Shown piece by piece: positions 38,521 through 47,607 of a stretch of 59,395 nt of DNA. The translations under genes and the position numbers were made by a program. The stretch is from an uncultured Gemmatimonadota bacterium (lineage in GTDB: Bacteria > Latescibacterota > UBA2968 > UBA8231): positions 1-59,395 of the forward strand of contig CAITNQ010000199.1 of NCBI GenBank assembly GCA_903893785.1, read 5' to 3'. The notes below the pieces were generated by a model. That model ran no database searches, was not told the origin of the DNA, and saw only the letters and a program-made list of their open reading frames with translations. The stretch's first letter is position 1, and every line of letters begins with the position of its first letter.

Positions 38521-39561
38521 CTACCAGAAACGGGACTCGGCCTTGGCCAGTTCGGCGATGCGCCGGTAGTCGCCCGGGGCCAGGCGACCCAGACGGTCCG
38601 AAATGCCGAGGCCGTTGACGATCAGGTTGCACAGGTCGCGCGCGGCCGGCGCTTTGGGGTCGTCGACGAGCAAAGGGCGCCGGCGTTCACAGGCCTCGAC
38701 GATCTTGAGGTCGCTGCGCACATATCCTATGTAGTCCATCTCCACCGACAGGTACTCGCGCACAAGGGCGAGGAAGCGGTCGGCCTCTTCTACATGCCTT
38801 TTGTGGCGCACCCGGTTGAGCACCAGCTTGGGGCGGTAGGTGGCCATCAAAGCGGCGGCGACCTCACCACAATCAGCGTTCACCTGGGTGATCTGCTCCA
38901 GCAACTCGCGGATACGCCCGCTGCGCCGGCCGGCATCATGGGCAAACCGCTCGATGCACAGGCGCACGTCTTCGCGGCGGACGAAGTGCCGACGCAGGCG
39001 TCGGTACACGCTGTTCTTGAGGAACCCGTACGCGTCCACCCGGGCGTGGGGTTCAGGCGTGCAGACAATGATGCCGTCGTCGGCCAGCGTGAACAGATCC
39101 AGCGTGTTGAAGGAAGTGCCGGCGCCCAGGTCAATCAGGACATAGTCGGCGTCCAGGGCCAGGATGTGCCGCAGCAACCGCTCCTTGGCCGCGAACGGCA
39201 GGTTCGCCGTGCCGATCATCTCGTTGCCGCCACAGATCAGCCGCAGGTTCTCGCTGGCGGTGGGCAGCAACACGTCCTGCAGCGAATCGACTTCGTGGTT
39301 CAGGAAGGTGCACAGGCTCCGCGGCGGCGCGATCTGGTCGAAGAACAGGTGCAGATCGGCGCCGCCCAAGTCGCCGTCGACCAGGATCACCTTGTACCCC
39401 AGCAGGGACAGCCCAACGCCGAGGTTGGCGGTCAGGGTGGACTTGCCCGTCCCGCCCTTGCCGCCGGCCACCGGCCAGATGACGCGCGCCGGCAGCTTCC
39501 CCGGGAGCAGGATGACGTCGGGACTGACCTGGGTTTCCTCGTAGACGAGTTGGGAGCTCAC
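38521..39561 (-). CDS. MinD/FlhG-like P-loop ATPase
   Basis: 346 aa from GTG 39561 (AGGGG upstream, and consistent with the promoter at 39609-39638). Deviant Walker A is VAGGKGGTGKSTLTANLG; switch II is LIDLGAGTSFNTLDLF. N-terminal 30 residues precede the fold. Middle and C-terminal parts resemble FlhG/ParA-type position or number regulators rather than classical MinD. No flagellar or cell-division partners are adjacent, so the role is open. Confidence 0.85.
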   Translation of the reverse strand: MSSQLVYEETQVSPDVILLPGKLPARVIWPVAGGKGGTGKSTLTANLGVGLSLLGYKVILVDGDLGGADLHLFFDQIAPPRSLCTFLNHEVDSLQDVLLPTASENLRLICGGNEMIGTANLPFAAKERLLRHILALDADYVLIDLGAGTSFNTLDLFTLADDGIIVCTPEPHARVDAYGFLKNSVYRRLRRHFVRREDVRLCIERFAHDAGRRSGRIRELLEQITQVNADCGEVAAALMATYRPKLVLNRVRHKRHVEEADRFLALVREYLSVEMDYIGYVRSDLKIVEACERRRPLLVDDPKAPAARDLCNLIVNGLGISDRLGRLAPGDYRRIAELAKAESRFW

Positions 39562-39608
39562 CTTGCACCCCTGGTTCCGACGCGCCGGCGCTCCCGGCAC
39601 GAAAACGA

Positions 39609-39638
39609 AGTATACAGGCCTCGCAGCCGCCCTGTCAA
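39609..39638 (-). promoter_or_regulatory. Sigma70 promoter for the MinD/FlhG-like gene
   Basis: Minus strand: TTGACA (39638-39633), 18-base spacer, TATACT (39614-39609). RNA start near 39602, about 40 bases ahead of GTG 39561. Confidence 0.8.
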
Positions 39639-39664
39639 GGTGGGCGTCGGGTCCTGGCGCTGCC

Positions 39665-39670
39665 TATATT
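39665..39670 (+). promoter_or_regulatory. TATATT -10 box for the Nudix gene
   Basis: Plus-strand TATATT 77 bases before the Nudix start, in the divergent gap shared with the promoter of the MinD-like gene. No clear -35. Confidence 0.4.
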
Positions 39671-39746
39671 CCCTATCGGCAATGCCTTGGACTGCCTGAC
39701 CTTTTTCGTCCTGTGATGTGCCTTCGCTGACCAACTGGAGGTGCCG

Positions 39747-40208
39747 GTGTCGAGCCCGACCCGCGACTGGGCGGCAACCACGTTTGTCGTCGACAGTGGA
39801 CGGACACTGCTGCTGTGGCACCGCAAGAGCCAAGCCTGGCTGCCGCCGGGCGGCCACGTCGAGGCCGACGAGTTGCCGGACGAAGCCGCTGTGCGCGAAG
39901 TCCGGGAAGAGACCGGGCTGCAGGTCGCGCTGCTGGGCGGCCGGCAGGCCTGGGGTAAGGTGACGGCGCTCCATCGGCCCGCCTGCCTCCTGCTGGAGCC
40001 CATCCGCAGCGGCCACGAACACATCGACCTGATCTACTTCGCCCGGGTGGTCGGTGGTTCGCTGGCCGTTTCGGCCCAGGAAGCCGCCGATCACCGCTGG
40101 TGTACGGCCGCAGACCTGGAGGGCGACGACATAGCCGAAGATATCCGTATCCTCGGTCTTCAGGCCCTGGAGGCATGCGCCGGCGCGCCTGGCGGTCCCG
40201 TCGTCTAG
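39747..40208 (+). CDS. Nudix hydrolase
   Basis: 153 aa. Full Nudix box G-x5-E-x7-RE-x2-EE-xG at GGHVEADELPDEAAVREVRE with ETGLQV following. The start GTG 39747 is chosen over GTG 39741 because GGAG lies six bases before it. Hydrolyses a nucleoside diphosphate linked to another group; substrate unknown. Its stop codon shares the CTAG palindrome with the convergent methyltransferase gene. Confidence 0.9.
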   Translation: MSSPTRDWAATTFVVDSGRTLLLWHRKSQAWLPPGGHVEADELPDEAAVREVREETGLQVALLGGRQAWGKVTALHRPACLLLEPIRSGHEHIDLIYFARVVGGSLAVSAQEAADHRWCTAADLEGDDIAEDIRILGLQALEACAGAPGGPVV

Positions 40209-40915
40209 AGATTCAACCGGCCCGCTGGGCGGTGGAAGCGGTGAATGTCGATCCGGTGATCGAGGTCTTTCCATCGCTGCGCCACCGTGTCGACTTCGTG
40301 TTGGTAACCTTGACTGCGCAGCAGGTCTACCAGGGCCCGGGCCGTTGGCCGGCCAGGATCCCCGAGGCAGAAAACGCCGCCCGGCACCAGCAACTCGCGC
40401 AGGACGCGGGCCAGCAGAGCGTGGTTAGCCTTCTCATACGCTAGATCAGAGCCAATGATCAGGCGGGTGGGGGTGCCGGTGGGCGTCGCCCAGTCCAGGT
40501 AACGCACCCGGTGCGAGGCACCGACGCCGTTACGGCTGCCGTTGTGCGCTGCCAGGACCAGCGCGTCCTCAACGTAATCGGTGGCTTCCACGGTCCAGCC
40601 CAGCAGCGCGCCGCTTACCCCTGCCAGACCCAGGCCGCAGCCCAGTTCGAGCACCGGGGTTGCGGGCCTGGTCAGGTGTCCCTGGTGGAGCCACCGGGCA
40701 AGGGCCGCGGCGGCCGGCCAGATCTCGGCCCAGTACGGGAAACGCCGTATCTGCCGACCCGCCTGCTCGCGCGCTGCCAGCGCATCCAACAGGGAGTAGG
40801 CATCGCGGACCTCCACGACCTCGACGGCGACGCCGGCAGACAACTCAACCCGGACCGTGTGCAGGTCGTATTTGGCCAGGGTTCTCCGTACTTCGCGCGG
40901 CGTGAAGGCCTTCAC
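40205..40915 (-). CDS. METTL/Methyltransf_16-type methyltransferase
   Basis: 236 aa. FPYWAEIWPAAAALARWL, then VLELGCGLGLAGVSGALLGW and VEATDYVEDALVLAAHN match the lysine/nicotinamide methyltransferase-like family, followed by LIIGSDLAYEKANHALLARV. GTG start at 40915 overlaps the nitrilase gene stop by four bases (GTGA). Protein substrate likely but not known. Confidence 0.85.
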   Translation of the reverse strand: MKAFTPREVRRTLAKYDLHTVRVELSAGVAVEVVEVRDAYSLLDALAAREQAGRQIRRFPYWAEIWPAAAALARWLHQGHLTRPATPVLELGCGLGLAGVSGALLGWTVEATDYVEDALVLAAHNGSRNGVGASHRVRYLDWATPTGTPTRLIIGSDLAYEKANHALLARVLRELLVPGGVFCLGDPGRPTARALVDLLRSQGYQHEVDTVAQRWKDLDHRIDIHRFHRPAGRLNL

Positions 40916-41952
40916 CGATCGCGATCCCTGGCGGCCGGGTGCACCGGCGGCTCGGCGCCGCGCACGGCGGCGATATGCCGTTGGTTGGTGGCCGGGTCCA
41001 GGTCGGTGGCCTGCGTCAACCGACCCGGGGGGAACGCGGTGCTCCGGTACACCGGGTACGCCTCGGTGCGCAGGTGCCTCAGCCCCAGGTGCCCCTGGCG
41101 CCGCTGGCGTTCGTGGCGGAGCGCGCCGAGGTCGATGGTGGCGACGACGATCTTCTCCCCCGGGCCGGGGTCTGCCTGCGCCATGATGCGTCCCTCGAAG
41201 TCAACGACCATGCTGCCGCCCGGCCAGGAGAACGGCGCGTAATGCGCCAGCGATGCCCCCTGGTTGGCCGCGACAACATAGGCAGTGTTTTCGAGCGCAC
41301 GGCAACGGTTGATCACCGTCCACCAATCCATCGGCGGCGTGGCACCCCACGGGTCCATGTAGGCGGACACGCGCAGCATGACCTCGGCCCCGTTGGCGGC
41401 CAGCTGCCGGAGGGCTTCCGGGAAGAACCAATCATAGCAGATGGCCACGCCAATGCACCCCAGTGGCGTGGCGGCAACCGGGAACAGGTCCGCTGCATAA
41501 CCGTCCAGGTCGTGGGGGCTGGCGTGCACCTCCCAGGGGATCCACGGGTTGACCTTGCGGTAGCGCAGCAGGATGCCGTCCGGCCCGATCAGGCAGGTGG
41601 TGTTGAACACCTTGCCGGGCCATTGCGGGTCCTCCTCCAGGAAGGTCGCCGTCTGGATGTAAACGTCCAGCTCGCGCGCCTTCGCGACGTATTTCTCAGT
41701 GTGCTCGTTCGGGATGGGTACAGCCAGGTGCCGCAGGATCTCGGCCGCCGTGGTGTAGACCGGGGCGGCATGGCCGAATTCCGGGAAGACGAGGAGGCGA
41801 ACGTCCATGAAGGGCCGGTAACCGACGACGGCCATGTCCACCAGCTCCAGCATGCGCCCCACATTGTGTGCTATCTGGTTTCGCTCCAGTGGATTGGGGA
41901 GGTCCACCTGGCACGCGGCAACAGCGTACCGGGGGCCGGTAGCCAAACTCAC
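40912..41952 (-). CDS. Nitrilase-superfamily carbon-nitrogen hydrolase
   Basis: 346 aa from GTG 41952, which overlaps the xdhC-like stop (GTGA), with GAGGG upstream. Catalytic triad: Glu in LLVFPEFGHAA, Lys in LLRYRKVNPWIPWE, Cys in GVAICYDWFFPEALR. Acts on an amide or nitrile; this branch resembles amidases with longer C-termini. Operon neighbours are xdhC and a mobA-like gene. Confidence 0.88.
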   Translation of the reverse strand: MSLATGPRYAVAACQVDLPNPLERNQIAHNVGRMLELVDMAVVGYRPFMDVRLLVFPEFGHAAPVYTTAAEILRHLAVPIPNEHTEKYVAKARELDVYIQTATFLEEDPQWPGKVFNTTCLIGPDGILLRYRKVNPWIPWEVHASPHDLDGYAADLFPVAATPLGCIGVAICYDWFFPEALRQLAANGAEVMLRVSAYMDPWGATPPMDWWTVINRCRALENTAYVVAANQGASLAHYAPFSWPGGSMVVDFEGRIMAQADPGPGEKIVVATIDLGALRHERQRRQGHLGLRHLRTEAYPVYRSTAFPPGRLTQATDLDPATNQRHIAAVRGAEPPVHPAARDRDR

Positions 41953-43076
41953 AGGGCCCTCGCTTTCCGGGTGCGCCACGGCCGCGGCGGGCCCCTGCGG
42001 GCCAAGATGAGTTCGGCGACGATACTGACGGCGATCTCGGCCGGCGTGTCGGCCGAGATGTTGATGCCGATCGGCGCCGCGACCTGTTCCAGGCGGCCGG
42101 GGTCTGCGCCGCGGGCCCGGAGTCGTTCCCACAGCAGCAGTTTCTTACGCTCGCTGCCGATCATGCCGACGTACCGGGCCGGCGTGCGGATGGCGTGCTC
42201 GATCACCGCCTCGTCGAACTGGTGCCCGCGCGTCACGGCCACGACGTAGCTGTGGTTGTCGATGGGCAACTGCGGAATCAGGTCAGCTGGCTCACCGACC
42301 AACCACTGATGTGCCGCCGGGTGGCGATCGGCGTTGGCGAAGTGGGCCCGGTCATCGGCCACGACGACGCGGAAACCGACACCGCGCGCCAGCGGGACGA
42401 GGTGGCCGCCCAGATGGCCGCCGCCGAACACGTAGAGGACGGGCGACGGTAGTTGCGGCTCGACAAATACCGGCGCCCCCGGCGCGTCGTCGGCCCGTAC
42501 TGCCCGTGGCGATCGGTCATCGTCAGTCGGGTCCAGGTGCACCAGCCGTGGTTCGTCGTCTTGCAGCCAGGAACCCAACTGGGCGCGGCAGCGGCGGTCC
42601 AGTGCCGGCGTGCCCAGGCTGCCCCACTGAGTGCCGTCCGCATCGAGGACCAGACGCGGCCGCGGATGGCGTCGCTGCTGGTCCTCGACCCGCACGGCGC
42701 TGATGCAGGGACGGCGCGCCTGCCAGGCCGCCGCGGCCGCCGCAAAGACCGGCCCGTCGGCCTGGGGGTCGATCGGTTCCACGTACACGTGCACGGTTCC
42801 GCCGCAGCTGAGCCCGCCCGCGCCGGCCTGTTCCTCGGTGAGCGTCTGCTCATATAGCACCGGAAGCTGCCGGCAGAGCACCTGTTGGGCCACCGCGACC
42901 AGTTCGGCTTCCAGGCAGCCGCCGCCGATTGTGCCGCATGCTCGGCCATCGGCCCAGACGACCATGCGCGACCGTTCGCTCATGGGGACCGAGCCGCTGC
43001 TGGCGACCAGGGAGACCAGGGCGAAGGGCTGGCCGCTCCGGCACGCGGCATCGATGGCCACGACCATGTCTTCCAT
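41949..43076 (-). CDS. xdhC: XdhC/CoxI-family molybdenum-hydroxylase maturation protein
   Basis: 375 aa. N-terminal XdhC/CoxI domain: PFALVSLVASSGSVPMSERS, RACGTIGGGCLEAELV and the GGTVHVYVEPI segment. C-terminal Rossmann domain: VLYVFGGGHLGGHLVPLA and YVGMIGSERKK. XdhC proteins bind and insert sulfurated molybdenum cofactor. No hydroxylase subunit gene is in the window. It overlaps the mobA-like stop by one base (TGATG). Confidence 0.92.
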   Translation of the reverse strand: MEDMVVAIDAACRSGQPFALVSLVASSGSVPMSERSRMVVWADGRACGTIGGGCLEAELVAVAQQVLCRQLPVLYEQTLTEEQAGAGGLSCGGTVHVYVEPIDPQADGPVFAAAAAAWQARRPCISAVRVEDQQRRHPRPRLVLDADGTQWGSLGTPALDRRCRAQLGSWLQDDEPRLVHLDPTDDDRSPRAVRADDAPGAPVFVEPQLPSPVLYVFGGGHLGGHLVPLARGVGFRVVVADDRAHFANADRHPAAHQWLVGEPADLIPQLPIDNHSYVVAVTRGHQFDEAVIEHAIRTPARYVGMIGSERKKLLLWERLRARGADPGRLEQVAAPIGINISADTPAEIAVSIVAELILARRGPPRPWRTRKARAL

Positions 43077-43702
43077 CAGGCTCCTCCGGTTCCCGGTCCC
43101 ACGGCCTGGTGCCGTTGGACTTCGCGCTCATAGTCCTCCGGCGTGTCAACGTCCTCGACCACGGCCCGGTCAGGCAGAGGCACGCGTACGACGCGGTGCG
43201 GATCGCGTTTCACCACGGCGTCCAGCCCTTGGGTCGCGGGCAGCGCCAGGACCTCCTCGTAGCAGGCGTCAGGCAGCAGGATTGGGTGGCCCCCTTTGCC
43301 GCACCAGGTTGGCACGGCGATTTGCCCCGGGGCTGTCACGGCCATGGCGATGACTTCGCGCACGGTGTCGGCAGTCAGGCCGGGCTGGTCACCCAGGCAG
43401 ATGAGCCAGGGGCCGGGCCGGCCCGCGGCACGCAGGCCGCACTGCACCGAGGTTACCATGCCGCGGTCGTGGTCGGGGTTATGGCGGCAGCGGACCGGGA
43501 GATGAGCCAGAGCGGCGCGCACGAGCTCGCTCCGGGCGCCCGTGATCACCCAAACGTCGCCGGTATGGGCTAGCAGCGTCTCGACAACCTTGACGATGAG
43601 CGGCCGGCCAGCCAGGGGCAGGACCAGTTTGGGCCGGCCCATACGTCGCGCTCGCCCGGCTGCCAGCACCACGGCCGGGACCGCCACCGGGGTGGCCTTC
43701 AC
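43076..43702 (-). CDS. MobA-like/MocA-type nucleotidyltransferase
   Basis: 208 aa from GTG 43702, overlapping the BaiN-like stop (GTGA). PAVVLAAGRARRMGRPKLVL is the nucleotide-binding motif, GDQPGLTADTV the metal Asp region, and GGHPILLP the late signature. With XdhC it probably makes the cytosine- or guanine-dinucleotide form of molybdopterin. Standard partner of xdhC-like genes. Confidence 0.88.
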   Translation of the reverse strand: MKATPVAVPAVVLAAGRARRMGRPKLVLPLAGRPLIVKVVETLLAHTGDVWVITGARSELVRAALAHLPVRCRHNPDHDRGMVTSVQCGLRAAGRPGPWLICLGDQPGLTADTVREVIAMAVTAPGQIAVPTWCGKGGHPILLPDACYEEVLALPATQGLDAVVKRDPHRVVRVPLPDRAVVEDVDTPEDYEREVQRHQAVGPGTGGA

Positions 43703-44925
43703 GCCGCCCTGCCCTGCCCCGCCAACCAACCACTGGACCATGCCCACTGGAAATTGAAGCCGCCCAGATCGCCGTGCACATCGAGTACCTCGCCGGCGAA
43801 GTACAGGCCTGGCACCAGCCGCGACTCGAGCGTGTGGGCGTCCACCTCGCCGGTGCGGATGCCGCCGATGGTCACTTCGGCATGTTCGAAGGAGCGCGGC
43901 CTGATGACCTCTATCGGCCAGTCGGTGAGAGCCTGCGCCAGGCGCCAGCGCTCCGTTTTCGGTACCGAGTCGACGCGGCACTCCAGGGGGAACCCGAAGC
44001 GCTCCAGGAAGGGCGGCACGAGGCGGTTCGAGAACAGACCGCAGAAGCTGTTGGCGAGCGTGCGATGGGGGTTGCGACGCCAGCGCTCCTGCAGCAACTC
44101 GCTGGCCTGCTCGGCCGATTGCCCCGGCAGCAGGTTCACCCGCAGGGTGACCGGGCCCCGCGCCAACAGCGGCACCACCAGCGCGCTCAGGCTGAGCACC
44201 GTGAAGCCGGAAACGCCATAGGCGGTGAACAGCAGGTCATCGGTGTCCATGACCAGACCCCTGCCGGGGATCGCCGCCTGCACCGCGGCTACGACCTTGA
44301 CCCCCTGCATGGCATGCACGTACTCGTCGTCGCTTTCCAGCGGAACGAGCCCGGGCAGCAGCGGCGTAGCTCGGTGGCCCAAGGCCACGGCAAGATCCAG
44401 CCCGGACCGATCGGCGCCCAGCTTCGCGACGCTGCTGCCGCCGCTGGCCACGACTACGCGTTCGGCCTGCCACCCCCTGCCATCGGCTGCCGTGGCGACA
44501 AAAGGGGCCGGCCCGGTGAGGGAGACGACCTTGGCCTCGGTGCACAAATCGACCCGCGACTGCTGCAGACGGTCGAGGAGTGCCTCGACAATGGACTGGG
44601 CCTGATCGGACCGCGGGAAGAGCCGTCCGCGCTTCTCCTCGTGGGTCTCGATGCCCAGGTCGCGGAAGAACGCCAGGGACGCCTGGACCGGGAACAGGCT
44701 GAGGGCCGGGCGGACAAACGCCGGGTCACCGCCGTGGTAGTGACGGGCGGCATCGGCATCGCGGTTGGTGAGGTTGCAGCGGCCGTTGCCCGACACCAGG
44801 ATCTTGCGCCCGACCTGCCGGTTGGCCTCCAACAGCGCCACGCGCTCGCCTCGCGTCGCGGCGGCTGCAGCCGCCATCAGGCCGGCCGCGCCGCCGCCCA
44901 CAACGACGCAGTCCACCAGGTCCAT
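43699..44925 (-). CDS. BaiN/HI0933-family FAD-dependent oxidoreductase
   Basis: 408 aa. CVVVGGGAAGLMAAAAAATR and LLEANRQVGRKILVSGNGRC are family marks (GRKILxSGNGRCNxTN), followed by a middle beta/alpha insert and the C-terminal FAD loop GLYFAGEVLDVHGDLGGFNF. Related proteins reduce C=C bonds (bile-acid BaiN) or have unknown roles. First gene of the operon ending at 40205. Confidence 0.9.
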   Translation of the reverse strand: MDLVDCVVVGGGAAGLMAAAAAATRGERVALLEANRQVGRKILVSGNGRCNLTNRDADAARHYHGGDPAFVRPALSLFPVQASLAFFRDLGIETHEEKRGRLFPRSDQAQSIVEALLDRLQQSRVDLCTEAKVVSLTGPAPFVATAADGRGWQAERVVVASGGSSVAKLGADRSGLDLAVALGHRATPLLPGLVPLESDDEYVHAMQGVKVVAAVQAAIPGRGLVMDTDDLLFTAYGVSGFTVLSLSALVVPLLARGPVTLRVNLLPGQSAEQASELLQERWRRNPHRTLANSFCGLFSNRLVPPFLERFGFPLECRVDSVPKTERWRLAQALTDWPIEVIRPRSFEHAEVTIGGIRTGEVDAHTLESRLVPGLYFAGEVLDVHGDLGGFNFQWAWSSGWLAGQGRAA

Positions 44926-45012
44926 CGGCGCTCCATGGAATCGGGTGGATCTCAGTGTAAATGCTGAAGATATTCCGCCTCTCGGGCGAAGTCAACGCAG
45001 GCGGTCCACAGC

Positions 45013-45041
45013 TTGACACCTGCCAGCGGACATCGTATTTT
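45013..45041 (+). promoter_or_regulatory. Consensus sigma70 promoter for the 45142 gene
   Basis: TTGACA (45013-45018), 17-base spacer, TATTTT (45036-45041). RNA start near 45048, leaving about a 95-base leader. The 216-bp gap is divergent with the BaiN-like gene. Confidence 0.85.
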
Positions 45042-45141
45042 CCTTATTCTACATATGGTGCTTGGTGCCGACAAAGCTCCGCCCCCTGTGGCCTGACCCC
45101 GCACCGCCGCAATCACCCCCGCCCGGAGACCCCACCGCCTG

Positions 45142-47508
45142 ATGGACCAACGGACCCCGACTACCGCGCCGACTGCCGCCGCCGACCCTTCGGCCGCCGC
45201 AGTCCGGCCCGTACCGGCTTTCCTCCCGGCCGGGATGTTTCCGGTATCGGACGAGGAGGTGCACACCAGCGTGTCGCGCGAGGGCATCTCGTGCATTCTC
45301 GAGAGCCGGGCCGAGTCGGCGGTTGTTCGTTTCGTCTACACCCCCATTGACGGCACCCTGGCTGACCTCGAACTGGAGATCAACGGTGCTGACCCGGCCA
45401 AAATCTCCGATGGTGGCGGCATCACCATCGAGATGGGCGGACGCTCTTGGGCGGCCAACGACGAAGACGTCGAGCGCCGGTTGGTTTCCTGCGAGGTCGT
45501 TGGCGACTCCGTGGAAGCCCGCTGGAGTTGGCGCATCGGGGAGGAGGTGGCCGACTTCCTGTTCCGACTGACGCTGGCGGGAAAAACGCTGGTCGTAGAG
45601 TTGTCGGGAGGCCAGGGAAAAGCCACGGGGGTCGACTTGGGCCAGGTCACCGGCTGCCCCCATCCACGGGTCATCAGCATCCCCTATCTGACGTTGGGCG
45701 AGGGCGGTCCATGCGTGTTGTGCCCCGGCGTGCGTGCCGACGTGTTCGTGTCCAGTCTGCTGGACTGGACCGGGTCCCGGGCCTCTTCCCTGTATGCCCC
45801 ATCGCCGTCGGAGGCGAAACAGCAGGCGCGGCTCAACGGTGGCTGCACCTACCTGCCCCGCACTGACGGCAAGCGCAGTCACCTGCACGAGCGCTGGCTG
45901 GTCACTGCCTCACGCCAGTTCGCCGAGGTGCTGCCGGCCGTGCCACCGTCTGAAGCCATGCCCGCGCACCCGCTACTGCAGCACAGTCTGTGGTACAACG
46001 TTCCCGCCCTCAGTCCGGGTGAAGAGAGCTACATCGAAGTCTACGAGCGTCTGCGTGGCTTCAAACAATGGGGTCTGGACAACCTGCTGGTGAACCACCC
46101 CGCCGACACCTGGGACGACGGCAACGGCAGCAGCACATACACGCTTGCCGGTGCTCCTTCCCGGGGCGGCGATGATGCCCTGGGCGAATATCTGGAGGCG
46201 GTGGGCGATCTGGGCTATACGGCGGCCCTGGCGGTCGGCTATCACACGATCTCCGCGACCCATCCCCAGTGGACTCCGGCGCTGGCGGCGCTGTCCCCGG
46301 ACGGCAACCCGGCGGTTGGCGGCACCGGGCGCTACCAGGTCAAGCCTGACCAAGCCGTCGCGCTGGCCGTTGACCACGTGCGCGCCATGCACGAGCGCTA
46401 CCGGACCCAGGCCGCGTATGTGCCGACCCATGCCAGCCTGCCCCCATGGGCGTTCAATGACTACGATGCCGCGGTCGAGGGCGCGGGTTCGTTCCACACC
46501 AGTTACCGCTGGCAGCGCGCTATTCTCCAGTCTCAGGTAACGGCCAGCCCGGGCCCGGTGACGGCCGAGGGCGGCAACCACTGGTTGTACACCGGGTTGG
46601 TTCACGGTTTCACCGGGCGACAGGTGGGGGACCAGCCGGCCCGGCGGCCACTGGTGGTCGATTTCGCCCTGCGCTACCTGCACCTGCGCCAGGTCATTGC
46701 CGGAGTCGGCACGGCCGAGGAATTCTTTGGCGAACCCATTGCGGTGGCTGACCGGCACAGCCGCAGCGCGTACCTGCACAGGTATCTCGGGGCCACCCTG
46801 GCCTATGGCCACGCCGGCGTTCTGCCCGATCCGGCCGAATGGGATCTCGCGGCGGTGATCAAAGCCTATTACCTACTGGCGCCGGTCCAGCCGCTGCTGG
46901 TCGGTGTTCCCGTGACCGCGATCCGGTACCACCGCGCGGGCACGCTGATCGAGACCGACGAGGCCTTGCGTTCCGGGGCGTACGAGTCTGGCCAGGTCCA
47001 GATCGTGTACGACAACGGGCTGCATGTCTGGGTCAACGGCAGTTGGACCGAAACCTGGGACATCACCTGCGGTGAGACGCCCTACTCGTTGCCGCCCGGC
47101 GGTTTCCTAGCCCACGGCCCGGGAGGCGTGCTGGTGTATTCGGCCGACGATGGCGAGGGCCACATCGACTACGCACGCACCGCGACGCACTACTACGCCG
47201 ACGCCCGTGGCACGCGACGCAAGGTGGGTGCCCTGACCACCGACGGCGCGGTGATTGTCACCCAGCAGAAATGGAACATCGAGATCAGTCCGATCGGATG
47301 CCACGGCACCATCGAGGTCGACCTGACGCGCTTCTGGTCAGATCGTCGGTTGCCCCCCTTGCGCCTGCTGGCTTTCCGTCCGGACGAAGACGACCCGGTG
47401 CCGGCCAAAGCGACTACCGTCGGTACTACCCTGAGTTTCACGCCCGAAGATGACTATTGCCGGTACCGGATCACGCTGCCCGAGTGGATGGTCGAACCCG
47501 GTCGGTAG
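45142..47508 (+). CDS. Large soluble protein, glycoside-hydrolase-like (GH101/DUF5696-type?)
   Basis: 788 aa, no signal peptide (N-terminus is Thr/Ala/Pro-rich). Residues about 40-240 look like a beta-sandwich. The middle (about 270-600) looks like a TIM barrel, with VNHPADTWDDGNGSSTYTL, THASLPPWAFNDYDAAVEG and VTAEGGNHWLYTGLVHGFTG, reminiscent of endo-alpha-N-acetylgalactosaminidase-like or DUF5696 proteins. The end is again beta-rich. Catalytic acids cannot be assigned with confidence. It has a strong promoter and probably stands alone. Confidence 0.5.
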   Translation: MDQRTPTTAPTAAADPSAAAVRPVPAFLPAGMFPVSDEEVHTSVSREGISCILESRAESAVVRFVYTPIDGTLADLELEINGADPAKISDGGGITIEMGGRSWAANDEDVERRLVSCEVVGDSVEARWSWRIGEEVADFLFRLTLAGKTLVVELSGGQGKATGVDLGQVTGCPHPRVISIPYLTLGEGGPCVLCPGVRADVFVSSLLDWTGSRASSLYAPSPSEAKQQARLNGGCTYLPRTDGKRSHLHERWLVTASRQFAEVLPAVPPSEAMPAHPLLQHSLWYNVPALSPGEESYIEVYERLRGFKQWGLDNLLVNHPADTWDDGNGSSTYTLAGAPSRGGDDALGEYLEAVGDLGYTAALAVGYHTISATHPQWTPALAALSPDGNPAVGGTGRYQVKPDQAVALAVDHVRAMHERYRTQAAYVPTHASLPPWAFNDYDAAVEGAGSFHTSYRWQRAILQSQVTASPGPVTAEGGNHWLYTGLVHGFTGRQVGDQPARRPLVVDFALRYLHLRQVIAGVGTAEEFFGEPIAVADRHSRSAYLHRYLGATLAYGHAGVLPDPAEWDLAAVIKAYYLLAPVQPLLVGVPVTAIRYHRAGTLIETDEALRSGAYESGQVQIVYDNGLHVWVNGSWTETWDITCGETPYSLPPGGFLAHGPGGVLVYSADDGEGHIDYARTATHYYADARGTRRKVGALTTDGAVIVTQQKWNIEISPIGCHGTIEVDLTRFWSDRRLPPLRLLAFRPDEDDPVPAKATTVGTTLSFTPEDDYCRYRITLPEWMVEPGR

Positions 47509-47607
47509 TGCGGTCCGGTCCAGTTCACGGGCGCTCCGCGCCAGGGGCGGTTCCTGGCCGCGACGGGCCGGGGGGTTGCCTCCCGGCCCCAGAATCAGCG
47601 AGGCCAC

